Source: Zhenhengia yiwuensis | GTDB taxonomy: Bacteria > Bacillota > Clostridia > Lachnospirales > Cellulosilyticaceae | Direction: 5' to 3' | Assembly (NCBI RefSeq): GCF_014384995.1 | Contig: NZ_JACRSY010000008.1 | Coordinates: forward strand, 62,001-126,000 | Length of the DNA: 64,000 nt | Shown here: positions 41,857 to 50,790 of the stretch, in pieces | How the letters are laid out: each line of letters begins with the position of its first letter | Numbering within the stretch: the first letter of the stretch is position 1 | Translations under genes and position numbers: made by a program | The notes under the pieces: generated by a model | The model's input: the letters and a program-made list of their open reading frames with translations, nothing else | Told to the model about the DNA's origin: nothing | Databases searched by the model: none

Positions 41857-43999
41857 TAAAGTATCCTTTCGTTTCTTCTATAATAAGATTCATAAGCACT
41901 TCATCTGTCATTGCCGGAATCGTAAGTTTATCTACTTGTTCTTTAAGTTTTGTATAAGACTCTTGTGTTGCAGGCTGCATCTTGATAGGCTTTTCAATAG
42001 CCATTCCCATTGCGGCCATCATACCATCTTCATTTATTATTGCTTGTTCTTCTAATGCTTCTTTATCGATAGGGAAACCTTCATATAAATCTACTTTTTG
42101 AACCTCTTTAGACATAGCTAGTTTTACAATCTCACTTGCAATATCTTTGTTTTTACTATTAGCATTAATCCCTACAATGCCTACTGGATTGTATACGCCG
42201 CCATCCTTAGCTAGAACAGCTCCAAAGTCTCCATCACCTCTTTGCATAATAGCTGAATTTAAATACGGGATTTCCATGAATGCTTCAACTTCTGTCATGT
42301 GTAGTTCAACATCCTTATGCGCCATATATTCTGTTGATAATGTATTTTTAATACTTTCCTGAATAGCAGGATCATCTGCATCGTTAAACTCTATAGTCAT
42401 ACCTGATGATGATGAGTTCATACTAGGTGCTTCATCTGCCCCACCTTGGCCTGATAATGTATTGATAGACTCTATGAAGGTTACAAAAGCATCTTCTTTA
42501 ATTTGCCCTGTTTCATCCATCCATTCATGGGCTGTAATACCGTATAATTTCTTCATAAGCTCCTCTGGTGTCATGCTATAAAATACTTGTTTATCTGGAT
42601 TCTCCTTAGCCCAATCTGCAAGCCCTTCAAGGGAATCTACACCATTTACAAGCTCTTTGTTCCCCCATAGGGTTGGTACCTTAAAGCGTGTTGGAAGTGC
42701 ATAAATAGAACCATCTTCTTGCCTATACGCCTCTGTAATATTTTCTAACCACTTACCACTATCTCTCATACCGTCTACCCAATCACTCATATCTAAAAGT
42801 ACACCTTTCTCCATATAAGATTGTATTGGAAGTCCATCAAGTACAAGTATGTCTGGACCCTTCCCTGCTAAAAGCTGGGTATTAAGTGTACGGATTGCAT
42901 CAGCCTTTGTAAGGGTATCACCCTCCTGAATACCTACTTGTATATTAATAAATACCTCTTGGTTTTGGCGCTGATACTCTGCTACTGCTTGTCTAATCGT
43001 CCTATTATCCTCTAACATATATAAGTTTACTTCTGTTGTTGGTCTAGATGGTACATTTGGATCAAAATGATAATTTAAAAGTGTATAAGCTCCTTCTACA
43101 CTATCAAAAGCTACACTAAATTCATCATTACCTTTCATAGCTACTTGTCTTACAAATAGAGATGGCGTTCCAAATGAACTTGTGCTACTTTCAATTACAT
43201 TCTCCCAAATACTACCACCTGGTGCTAATCTACTTACGCCCTCTGTATTCACAATGTAGACATTGCCTTCATCATTACTTAGAAGCTTGCTTCCCCAAAG
43301 TGTGCCTTCATAAGGAATAAAGTTCTCCTCATCGCCAGATTCTAAATTAAAGGCTACAAGCCCCCCGCGCTGTGCATCTATTACCATTAATTGATTATCA
43401 ACAACTACAACTTCACCCTCTGTTCCTGTTACACTATATTCAGTAATTACACTACCATCTGCCTCATTAATTCTTACTACACCATTATTCATGCCTACAA
43501 AGATGCTTCCCTCTTCATCCACCTTAATAGCTGAAATATAACTACTTTCATCTACTTCATAAGGGATTTCCTCTACTTTATTACCTTCTGATAACTTTCC
43601 TATACGTGTTTTAAAGTCTGGATTATAATATAGAGCGTAATACTCTCCTTTTTCATTAGAAGTGATTGCTGATAGCTGATTTCCAGCACTTATAAGGTCA
43701 TTTAACCATGTAGCATCTTTACTCTCCCAGCTTTTCCCATCTTTTGAAGTATAAGCAACAACCTGATTTCCAGAAGCATAACCATGAATCTCCATTGTGC
43801 CATCACTATTTACTTTATAATCTATTAAAGACTTTATCTCTTTAGGCATATCTACCGTTTCTTCTATATAACGTCCCATTGGAATATCTTGACTTACGCT
43901 ACTTTTTTCACCTGCTATATTATTACTACACCCTGTCACTCCAAATGCTGTTGCCCCAATTAATAGGCCTACCATGAGTTTATATATATGTTTTTTCAT
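41786..43999 (-). CDS. Extracellular solute-binding lipoprotein with N-terminal beta-propeller-like domain
   Basis: 737 aa. Signal peptide with lipobox VTGC (Cys24). Residues about 60-315 form repeats of the type seen in propellers (ISAIKVDEEGSIFVGMNNGVVRINEADGSV; NDEGNVYIVNTEGVSRL). From about 325 a family 1 solute-binding fold follows (TEVNLYMLEDNRTIRQAVAEYQRQN; LLAGKGPDILVLDGLPIQSYMEKGVLLDMSDWV). The ordinary binding protein is about 420 aa, so the propeller is an added module. First gene of the operon, transcribed away from the two-component genes. Confidence 0.88.
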   Translation of the reverse strand: MKKHIYKLMVGLLIGATAFGVTGCSNNIAGEKSSVSQDIPMGRYIEETVDMPKEIKSLIDYKVNSDGTMEIHGYASGNQVVAYTSKDGKSWESKDATWLNDLISAGNQLSAITSNEKGEYYALYYNPDFKTRIGKLSEGNKVEEIPYEVDESSYISAIKVDEEGSIFVGMNNGVVRINEADGSVITEYSVTGTEGEVVVVDNQLMVIDAQRGGLVAFNLESGDEENFIPYEGTLWGSKLLSNDEGNVYIVNTEGVSRLAPGGSIWENVIESSTSSFGTPSLFVRQVAMKGNDEFSVAFDSVEGAYTLLNYHFDPNVPSRPTTEVNLYMLEDNRTIRQAVAEYQRQNQEVFINIQVGIQEGDTLTKADAIRTLNTQLLAGKGPDILVLDGLPIQSYMEKGVLLDMSDWVDGMRDSGKWLENITEAYRQEDGSIYALPTRFKVPTLWGNKELVNGVDSLEGLADWAKENPDKQVFYSMTPEELMKKLYGITAHEWMDETGQIKEDAFVTFIESINTLSGQGGADEAPSMNSSSSGMTIEFNDADDPAIQESIKNTLSTEYMAHKDVELHMTEVEAFMEIPYLNSAIMQRGDGDFGAVLAKDGGVYNPVGIVGINANSKNKDIASEIVKLAMSKEVQKVDLYEGFPIDKEALEEQAIINEDGMMAAMGMAIEKPIKMQPATQESYTKLKEQVDKLTIPAMTDEVLMNLIIEETKGYFNGEKTANEAAEAAAKRTRAYLAE

Positions 44000-44013
44000 C
44001 TTCTACTCCTTAC

Positions 44014-44156
44014 TTATCTTATTTTTTATTTATTTAATATAATTCTACTTATCTTATCTCTAAATAACCTCTAAAAACTTTAAAGCTTTTATGAATTTCA
44101 AAAGAATTTTCGTCTTATCCATCAATAAATGCTATAATAAAAAATATTTATCTTAT
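44014..44156. repeat. Three copies of TTATCTTAT in the divergent regulatory region
   Basis: Copies at 44014-44022, 44049-44057 and 44148-44156, between the binding-protein and the response-regulator genes; the first two share TAC before the motif. The spacing of 35 bases between the first two and their place in a divergent promoter suggest regulator binding. TATAAT boxes lie at 44133-44138 and 44154-44159. Confidence 0.4.
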
Positions 44157-44179
44157 AATGATGACTTAAGGAGGCAAAT

Positions 44180-44860
44180 ATGCGTATTTTACTTATCGAA
44201 GACGACCAGTCACTTTGTGATACTGTGAAATTACAACTTCAAAATCAAGGTTATACTGTTGATAGCTCTTATGATGGCGAAGAAGGCCTATTCTTTATTA
44301 AACAACAAGCTTATGATCTTATTATATTAGACCGTATGCTGCCATCCCTTGATGGTATTAGTGTATTAAAAGCAATGCGCTTATTAAATATTGCTGTCCC
44401 AGTTATTATGGTTACAGCTCTTAATAGTATTGGTGATAAAGTTACTGGCCTAGATGCTGGCGCTGATGACTACTTAGCTAAGCCCTTTGCTATAGAAGAA
44501 CTCCTTGCACGTATTCGTGCGCTTAGTAGACGCCCTACTGCCTGGATTACTTCCCACTCACTATCCTATGGCAATACTGATTTTGACTTAGATAACCTTA
44601 CACTTATAGGTCCTAAAGGTAGCTGCTCACTCTCAAAAAAAGAAGCTCAGCTTTTTGAAGCCTTCTTCAAGCAACCTGCAAGTATTCTTCCTCGTCCCCT
44701 ACTACTTTCCCGTGTATGGGGTCCCTATGCTGAAGTGGAAGAAGGCAATCTAGATAACTATATACATTTTCTTAGACGTAGACTTCGCACTGTAGAAAGC
44801 AACTTAGAATTAAAAACCATAAGAGGCATCGGCTATACACTGGAGATTCATAATGCTTAA
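44180..44860 (+). CDS. OmpR-family response regulator
   Basis: 226 aa. Receiver with the acidic pair IEDDQ, phospho-acceptor in ILDRMLP (about residue 51), MVTA and the lysine in YLAKPF, followed by a winged-helix effector ending TIRGIGYTLE. GGAGG precedes the ATG. Its stop overlaps the kinase start by eight bases. Divergent from the binding-protein/exporter operon, which it most likely controls (inference from position). Confidence 0.93.
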   Translation: MRILLIEDDQSLCDTVKLQLQNQGYTVDSSYDGEEGLFFIKQQAYDLIILDRMLPSLDGISVLKAMRLLNIAVPVIMVTALNSIGDKVTGLDAGADDYLAKPFAIEELLARIRALSRRPTAWITSHSLSYGNTDFDLDNLTLIGPKGSCSLSKKEAQLFEAFFKQPASILPRPLLLSRVWGPYAEVEEGNLDNYIHFLRRRLRTVESNLELKTIRGIGYTLEIHNA

Positions 44861-46157
44861 AGAACTACGCATGCACCTTACCCTTATTTGTAGTACAATA
44901 ACAGGCCTTATTCTATGTGTTATTTGCCTTATTGCTTTACAGATCTCTGAAACAAATATAGATACAAGCAGCCATATTGCCTTTGAAAATCAGCTTCAGA
45001 CTATTACTTATCAGCTTCAAACTTACCAAAGTATTAAATTGTCGTGGCTTGCACAGTTAGAGACTAATAACAAATTAATTATTTCTATTGAAGATAACAC
45101 TCATCCCCTATTTTTTAAAGGTGCTTGGACACCTCTTACACCTAGGGATAAGCTTATCCAAAAGGCCCATGAAACTGCTTTAGAGGATTATCAGTTTGAT
45201 ATGGATGCACCTCCTACATCTAGGCTCAATATTTCTAAACAGTTTTTTAAAATCCAGGGAGATGAATGTGAATATTACCGTGTCGGTGTAGCACTTATCC
45301 CCTCTTATAAGGGAAGTTTTAGCCTTACTTTGCTTCAAGATATGAGTGTCCAAAAAGAAACCATTATTTATACAAGACTTTTGTTCATCTCCATTAGCCT
45401 TATAGGTATTGTACTTCTTAGCCTCTTTAGTTATTGGTTTGCTGGAAGGGCTATCCTGCCTATTACTATTAATCAGCAAAAACAGGTCCAATTCATTGCA
45501 GCAGCTTCTCATGAACTGAAATCACCTTTAGCTGTTATACAAAGTAGCAATTCTGTTATACAGTCTGGTATTCACCTAGATAGCCAGCCTTTCACTATGC
45601 AAATTGAAAGAGAATGTAAACGTATGGCACGTCTTGTAGATGACCTACTCCTCCTTGCTACTGCTGATGCTAACACTTGGTCTATCCATAAAAAGCCTGT
45701 AGAACTTGACACTCTTCTTATTGACATGCTAGATACATTTATCCCTCTTGCTAATGGCAAAAGGCAAAGGCTTAATCTCAATCTACCTGAGTATACACTT
45801 CCTCCTGTTTTATGTGATGATGAACGTATCTTACAGGCCATTACCATTCTCTTAGATAATGCTCTCCACTATGTTCAAGAAGGTGGCACCATTACGATTG
45901 ATTTAAGTATGCGCTCTGATACCTGTATCATTAAAGTGATAGACAATGGCCCAGGCATCCCCCCTAGCCACGCATCTCATATTTTTGATCGTTTTTACCG
46001 TGTAGACGCTTCAAGAAAAGATAAAAATCACTACGGACTTGGCCTAAGCATTGCTAAAGAAATTATTCATCTTCATAATGGTAAACTAGACTTTTCCCCT
46101 ACTCCTGGCGGTGGTTGTACATTTATCATTGAATTACCCCTTCTAACAAAGTCATAA
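44853..46157 (+). CDS. Sensor histidine kinase
   Basis: 434 aa: membrane segment near 10-32, extracellular sensor of about 140 residues, second segment near 172-192 (LLFISISLIGIVLLSLFSYWF), H-box AASHELKSPLAVIQSS, N-box DNALHYVQEGG, G1 DNGPGIP, F-box IFDRFYRVD and G2 HYGLGLSIAKEI. A complete class I kinase that autophosphorylates on the H-box histidine. Its ligand is unknown; the neighbouring transporter operon suggests a glycan or envelope signal. Confidence 0.93.
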   Translation: MLKELRMHLTLICSTITGLILCVICLIALQISETNIDTSSHIAFENQLQTITYQLQTYQSIKLSWLAQLETNNKLIISIEDNTHPLFFKGAWTPLTPRDKLIQKAHETALEDYQFDMDAPPTSRLNISKQFFKIQGDECEYYRVGVALIPSYKGSFSLTLLQDMSVQKETIIYTRLLFISISLIGIVLLSLFSYWFAGRAILPITINQQKQVQFIAAASHELKSPLAVIQSSNSVIQSGIHLDSQPFTMQIERECKRMARLVDDLLLLATADANTWSIHKKPVELDTLLIDMLDTFIPLANGKRQRLNLNLPEYTLPPVLCDDERILQAITILLDNALHYVQEGGTITIDLSMRSDTCIIKVIDNGPGIPPSHASHIFDRFYRVDASRKDKNHYGLGLSIAKEIIHLHNGKLDFSPTPGGGCTFIIELPLLTKS

Positions 46158-46244
46158 TTTCATAAGCCAATAGCACTAAAATACCTCCTATCCTTAACTC
46201 ATACTCTTGTCAGTATCCTGTAAAAATAGGGAATTTCAATGTAA

Positions 46245-46282
46245 ATAGCCTACTAGGATCCAAACTTATCCTAGTAGGCTAT
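46245..46282. terminator. Long hairpin between the kinase and the pyrophosphatase gene
   Basis: Perfect 15-bp stem (46245-46259 with 46268-46282, loop of eight). Neither side has a long T run, but its place between convergent genes makes bidirectional termination probable. Confidence 0.6.
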
Positions 46283-46329
46283 CATAAAGTATTTCATTGT
46301 CTTCTACCCTGTAACTCTGTGATGTACTT

Positions 46330-46674
46330 TTACACTTCGGCCATTATAATCTCACTTGTAAAAAACCTTTCCTGGAACTCTACAAGTGCTGCTATAGCTT
46401 CTTTGCTGTACTTCCCTTTATCCTTACATACAACTAATTTATCTTCGACATCGTCTTCCCTTTTAATAAGAGCAATCACATACCCCTCATAGGTTTCTAA
46501 TGGTTCAAATACCCCGATAATGTAAGCATCTACTTCTTCACCGTCACCTGCTAAAGTATCTGGGATATAACCATAGTTAAGTGTATAAATATGACCATAC
46601 TGGGGATGCTTTGTTCCGAGTGGTCTATCAATTATGACTTTAACATGTTTCCCTAAATACGCTGTATCATTCAT
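46330..46674 (-). CDS. Small inorganic pyrophosphatase-like protein
   Basis: 114 aa, shorter than family I pyrophosphatases (about 175). The core NYGYIPDTLAGDGEEVDAYIIG keeps the metal-binding acidic residues of soluble pyrophosphatases; RPLGTKHPQYG contributes the basic part. Such short clostridial forms are common; whether they hydrolyse PPi efficiently is not something I can judge. Cytosolic. Single gene between a terminator hairpin and a kinase remnant. Confidence 0.8.
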   Translation of the reverse strand: MNDTAYLGKHVKVIIDRPLGTKHPQYGHIYTLNYGYIPDTLAGDGEEVDAYIIGVFEPLETYEGYVIALIKREDDVEDKLVVCKDKGKYSKEAIAALVEFQERFFTSEIIMAEV

Positions 46675-46762
46675 CTATTTCCTCCTAGTATGATCATCTT
46701 AATTCTTCAAATCCATTATAATGGATTCATAATAGGATGACTAGCCAGGCTATTTCTCTCAT

Positions 46763-47323
46763 TTACCCCCTTCTTAAATTAAACCAGAATTTGACGCCTT
46801 CCTCAGTATTTTCTACACCAAAAGATAACTTATGTAGCTCTAACATATTTTTTACAATAGATAAGCCAAGCCCACTTCCTTCACCTGACCTATTGTTAAT
46901 TTCTTCTACCTTATAAAAAGCATTCCAAATAAGCTTTAATTTATCTTCTGGTATAGGTGCTCCTTTATTCTCAATCTCTACCTTGCCTTCCACAAGTGAA
47001 ATCCAGATTGTCCCCCCTATATCCGTGTGCTGTATTGCATTTAAGAGTAAATTACTTACTACTTGCTCCATACATCTATAGTCTGCTGTTACTTCACTTT
47101 TCTCATTTATTTTCATAACTGTTGTAATTTGCTTATCCTCTATCAATCCAACAACAATACCTGAGAAAATATATACTAATCTTAATTGATTGATATCCAC
47201 AGACCATGGATTAAACTGTAATGTAAAGGCTAATCCATATACCCCTTTCCCTTTTAGCTTAAACCGATTATCTGTCTTTTCTCTGTCCTTTTTTATTTTT
47301 GTATTTATATCTATTTTTATCAA
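46763..47323 (-). pseudogene. Sensor histidine kinase remnant (ATPase domain)
   Basis: 186 codons. The second half is a HATPase domain (N-box NLLLNAIQHTDIGGTI, G2 GSGLGLSIVKNML). Before it is a short piece that looks like membrane and linker parts (LRLVYIFSGIVVGLI), and the dimerisation/H-box region is missing. There is no ATG or ribosome site at the 5' end, only a TTG. I read it as a kinase gene with an internal deletion. No response regulator is adjacent. Confidence 0.65.
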
Positions 47324-47354
47324 ATATCAATTTTTATTTCTCCCTTACCTTCTA

Positions 47355-47396
47355 CACAATAAAATCCTAGTACAACTTAAACGATGTACTAGGATT
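47355..47396 (-). terminator. Terminator of the GNAT gene
   Basis: 12-bp stem (47363-47374 with 47385-47396) followed by TTTTATTG on the minus strand; the stem overlaps the GNAT stop codon. Confidence 0.8.
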
Positions 47397-47949
47397 CAAT
47401 TCCCCTTATCAAACTTTTATACTCCTCTTTGCTTAACCTATAATAATGAGTTGTTACAACTTTATAAGCTAGCATAGGCAGTGTTTCCTCTTTCGTATGA
47501 ATATAGTGAAAACCACATTTCTTAATGACACGCCTCGATCTTTCATTCCAATCAAAATGTGCACACCAAATACTCTTTAGTTTTAATTCTTCAAATCCAT
47601 ACTGAAGCAGTGCTTTCACTACCTCTGTTGCATATCCATTCCCCCAATATGCTGAGTTCACTACATACCCTATCTCTCTTTGCAACTCCTTTTCATAAGC
47701 CCTATCTGGTGCAATTTGGTGAAGGCCTACTCCACCTATTACTTTTCCCTTATCTTTCAATACTATAGCACTTACATCTTCTCTTTTTACAAAGGACTCT
47801 AAAATTTTCCTACTTGTTTCTATATCCGTATGCGTAGGCCAGCCTGCATTAGGCCCCACTTTAGGGTCACTACCGTATTCATAGAAATCTTCAAGGTCCG
47901 TCACTTTCCATGGCCTTATAATAAGTCTTTCTGTTATGAGTTCTTTCAT
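47389..47949 (-). CDS. GNAT-family N-acetyltransferase (RimJ/RimL-like)
   Basis: 186 aa from the ATG at 47949; AGGGGG is spaced best for this ATG, while another ATG six bases earlier overlaps that site. N-terminal ITERLIIRPWKVTDLEDFYEY, the catalytic core REIGYVVNSAYWGNGYATEVVKALLQYGFEEL with the acetyl-CoA loop, and NERSRRVIKKCGFHY match ribosomal-protein-alanine-type acetyltransferases. It transfers acetyl from acetyl-CoA to an amine; target unknown. Confidence 0.9.
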   Translation of the reverse strand: MKELITERLIIRPWKVTDLEDFYEYGSDPKVGPNAGWPTHTDIETSRKILESFVKREDVSAIVLKDKGKVIGGVGLHQIAPDRAYEKELQREIGYVVNSAYWGNGYATEVVKALLQYGFEELKLKSIWCAHFDWNERSRRVIKKCGFHYIHTKEETLPMLAYKVVTTHYYRLSKEEYKSLIRGIES

Positions 47950-48056
47950 ATGCATCCCCCTATTATTTTTTCTAAAACATCTTACCTTAAGCCTATCCGC
48001 CATTAAATGATTTATACTATACATTATACTTATACCTAATTCTTACTGTAAAGAAT

Positions 48057-48089
48057 AAAAAATAGCATCTCCTAGGAGGTGCTATTTTT
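48057..48089. terminator. Bidirectional terminator after the radical SAM gene
   Basis: Nearly perfect 16-base arms (AAATAGCATCTCCT / AGGAGGTGCTATTT) with A and T runs either side. Confidence 0.82.
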
Positions 48090-48160
48090 CTCACTAAAAC
48101 GATACACGTATTGATTTCAAAAATTCTTGATTCGTACAACTTCTTTTCACCTAACAATAT

Positions 48161-49051
48161 CTAAAACAAAGACAACTGCTGTGTCCTATAACCTTTTTTA
48201 TAGGCCTCTATAATTTGTGGCATTTCATAAAGTATCCCCCTAGCTTTACACTCAGCTCCAAACAACTCATAAAGCTGTCTAGCCTGTTTAGATACGCATT
48301 TATATTGATTGCCATAAGTCCTTATATACTTTTCTTTCATGCCTGGAAAATACTCATCTAGCTTGTTGTAAAAATACTCCCTTTGCCCTGTTCTTATGGT
48401 CATACCAATAGCAGGGTAAATAAACTTTACACCGCTTTCATGAGCTTTCTTTACGATTTCAAAAATATTGTCCTTCGTATCTTCTATAAAAGGCAGTAGG
48501 GGCATCATTAAAATGCCCGTGAAAATGCCTTCTTCACTGAGCTGCTGTATAGCCTCAAAGCGTCTAGAAGACACACTTACATAGGGTTCTACCTTCCTAG
48601 CAAGCTTATCATCTGCTGTTGTAATAGTAACCTTTACAAGGACAGGTGCCCTATTACTAATCTCCTTAATAAGGTCTATATCTCTTGTAATAAGATCACT
48701 TTTAGTCGCTATAGATACACCAAAGCCAGAAGACTTTATAAGTTCTAACGCCTGCCTTGTTAAGCATAACTTTTTCTCAAGCGGATTATACGGGTCAGAC
48801 ATAGAGCCTGTAAAAATAGTGGCCTTTTCTCCTCTTTTACGTCTTAATTCACCTTCTAGAATTTGAATAGCCTTCGCCTTAATCCTTACTGTATCAAACT
48901 GCTCAATGTGATAACACTCACTTCTACTGTCACAATAGATACAGCCATGGCTACATCCCTTATATAAATTCATATTATATTCTGCCCCAAACCAAGATAA
49001 ATCCTTATTCTTAATCAGAATGGACTTAGCTGATATTTTTAGAGTTTCCAT
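48161..49051 (-). CDS. Radical SAM protein, spore-photoproduct-lyase-like group
   Basis: 296 aa. The iron-sulfur cluster motif is CSHGCIYC (CxxxCxxC, about residues 33-40) after MNLYKGC; then FTGSMSDPYNPLEKKL, ATKSDLITRDIDLI, VKVTITTADDKLARKVEP and a C-terminal QQLSLF. These match the Rv2578c/SplB-like group of radical SAM proteins. They cleave S-adenosylmethionine reductively; substrate not known. The start overlaps the zinc-ribbon gene by 13 bases, so the pair is co-translated. Confidence 0.92.
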   Translation of the reverse strand: METLKISAKSILIKNKDLSWFGAEYNMNLYKGCSHGCIYCDSRSECYHIEQFDTVRIKAKAIQILEGELRRKRGEKATIFTGSMSDPYNPLEKKLCLTRQALELIKSSGFGVSIATKSDLITRDIDLIKEISNRAPVLVKVTITTADDKLARKVEPYVSVSSRRFEAIQQLSEEGIFTGILMMPLLPFIEDTKDNIFEIVKKAHESGVKFIYPAIGMTIRTGQREYFYNKLDEYFPGMKEKYIRTYGNQYKCVSKQARQLYELFGAECKARGILYEMPQIIEAYKKGYRTQQLSLF

Positions 49052-49302
49052 CTTTTAAGTGTTGGGAAGTATGCTTTCATAGCTGCTCTTGCTGTCTCTT
49101 CATCTGAATAAGGATTGCCTTTAGAGACAAGCGGTACACAAAATTCTATCATTTCCTCCATAGTCATATCTCCTACGAAGGCTCCATCTTTAAAGCAGTA
49201 CAGACAGTAATCTTCATTTTTACTGCCATCAGCATTTGTTCCCACTTCCTCCTTCTTTGTTAATGGCATAGCACAAGACTGACATAATTTCATTTCACAC
49301 AT
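49039..49302 (-). CDS. Small putative zinc-ribbon protein
   Basis: 87 aa from the ATG at 49302, with AGGAG eight bases upstream; an in-frame TTG earlier is inside that site. Cysteine pairs CQSC and CLYC (about residues 6-9 and 31-34) around NADGSKNEDY form a treble-clef-like zinc site, followed by the conserved helix FVGDMTMEEMIEFCVPLV. This is a common companion domain in Firmicutes; function unknown. It sits between a WYL regulator and the radical SAM gene. Confidence 0.85.
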   Translation of the reverse strand: MCEMKLCQSCAMPLTKKEEVGTNADGSKNEDYCLYCFKDGAFVGDMTMEEMIEFCVPLVSKGNPYSDEETARAAMKAYFPTLKRWKL

Positions 49303-49368
49303 AACATATGCTCCTTTCAATTTTGATTTACCTAGAGCATATCAAGATGAATATGACAACAGTATGTC

Positions 49369-50286
49369 TTATTTCAAAAACTCTTTATACTTTTTTAAAG
49401 TTTCTTCTAGCATATAAGTTATTTTATCTCTTACTTCCTTTGGCTCTACTACTGTTACAGCTGAGCCAAAAGATAAAATATAACTATAAATCCATTCCCC
49501 TTCTGGGTAAGAAACTGTTACTTCTATACTACCATCCTCCTGATATGTAATAGCTTCTTCTGCAAACTGGTCATAAACTCTAAAAGCCATGTAAGACTCA
49601 AACCTTAACTTAACGGTTATACTAGGGGTATGCTCTATAGACTGTGGCTCTATAGGCCCTACTTTGAACTCCCTTCTATGAAACCTTTCATCTATACATT
49701 TCAAATGACGTATACGCATAAGTTTGAAAGTGCGGTAATCCTCTTTCAACTTACAGTAAGCCTGCACATACCAAGATTGTCCTTTAAAAACAAGTCTAAT
49801 AGGTACTACTGTTCTTAAAGTTTTAACACCATAACTACTTAAATATTCAAAACTTATCATCTTTTCTTCTATAATAGCTTGTTTAATCGCCTTAAACTTT
49901 TCTTGTTCTTCTTTATTACTTCCCCATCCCGAAAAGTCTACTTCAATCCAATCATACTCACTTTTATTAAATAAACTGCCTATCTTACTTATAACTTCCT
50001 GTGTGTCAGGATATCTAGCACCTTTTAGCACCTGAAGCCCCATTAGGATTTCACTTTGTTCCTCCTTTGAAAGCAAGGACTTATCTAGTGTAAAACTCTC
50101 AAGAATCCTAATGCCTCCACCACTTCCTTTACTTGTATAAATAGGAATACCTGCACTGCTTAATGTGTCTAAATCCCTATAAATCGTTCTAGTAGATACT
50201 TCAAACCTTTCAGCGAGTTCCTTAGCTGTCACAGACTCTCTTCCTAGTAAAATATAAATCATCTCGAATAATCTGTTTACCTGCAT
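49369..50286 (-). CDS. HTH/WYL-domain transcriptional regulator (YafY-like)
   Basis: 305 aa. Residues 1-55 are a winged helix (RLFEMIYILLGRESVTAKELAERFEVSTRTIYRDLDTL) followed by the beta wing GIPIYTSKGSGGG; the WYL domain begins about 140 and contains RLVFKGQSWYVQAYCKLKEDYRTFKLMRI. WYL regulators bind ligands that are often nucleic acid fragments or small signals. Likely controls the zinc-ribbon/radical SAM genes just downstream. Confidence 0.92.
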   Translation of the reverse strand: MQVNRLFEMIYILLGRESVTAKELAERFEVSTRTIYRDLDTLSSAGIPIYTSKGSGGGIRILESFTLDKSLLSKEEQSEILMGLQVLKGARYPDTQEVISKIGSLFNKSEYDWIEVDFSGWGSNKEEQEKFKAIKQAIIEEKMISFEYLSSYGVKTLRTVVPIRLVFKGQSWYVQAYCKLKEDYRTFKLMRIRHLKCIDERFHRREFKVGPIEPQSIEHTPSITVKLRFESYMAFRVYDQFAEEAITYQEDGSIEVTVSYPEGEWIYSYILSFGSAVTVVEPKEVRDKITYMLEETLKKYKEFLK

Positions 50287-50308
50287 GTTGTACTTTATTC
50301 CCCTATTC

Positions 50309-50668
50309 TTAAAACTGATTATGTACTCTGATTTGGTCTAGAATAAACTGGCCACATGCCTCATTAAGCTTATGAAATCTATTCTCCTGTGTCCATCTTA
50401 TGGCAAATGGGCTTGGCTCTTGGTTCATCAGTTCTTTAATTTCCTTGAACACCTCTTTTATACGAAGCTTCTTTTGAAGTTTATGTTCTATGATGTCAAG
50501 TTGTTGTAATGTACTGTCTGGATAAGTCTTCTTTCCTATGATGCCTACTGCTACAATAGCGCCGCCTTCATACTTAAAAATCATATCGCCCTCAGAAATC
50601 TCTTCATGCCTACCTTCTATTCTACTTTCTTCATAAGCCTGGTTCTGGAATACAATATAATACTGCAT
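50309..50668 (-). CDS. Hypothetical protein, possibly EVE/PUA-like
   Basis: 119 aa, soluble. The first half (QNQAYEESRIEGRHEEISEGDMIFKYEGGAIVAVGII) reads like a PUA/EVE-type beta barrel in which a GDxIF strand and a short turn precede the AVGI strand. I am not sure of the family. It lies 22 bases upstream of the WYL regulator in the same direction, so it may share its transcript. AAGGAGG precedes the ATG. Confidence 0.6.
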   Translation of the reverse strand: MQYYIVFQNQAYEESRIEGRHEEISEGDMIFKYEGGAIVAVGIIGKKTYPDSTLQQLDIIEHKLQKKLRIKEVFKEIKELMNQEPSPFAIRWTQENRFHKLNEACGQFILDQIRVHNQF

Positions 50669-50735
50669 AACTTATCCTCCTTACATTATAAAAATAATTC
50701 CTATACTCATATTACTATAAAACGGTAAAAAAAAG

Positions 50736-50781
50736 AGCCTTTAACACAAGAATTTTCAAGTAAATTTCTCAGTTAAAAGCT
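50736..50781 (-). terminator. Probable terminator of the PHP gene
   Basis: Arms AGCCTTTAAC / GTTAAAAGCT with one mismatch and a loop of 26 bases; a run of eight T follows on the minus strand. Confidence 0.65.
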
Positions 50782-50790
50782 TTTTCAGTT

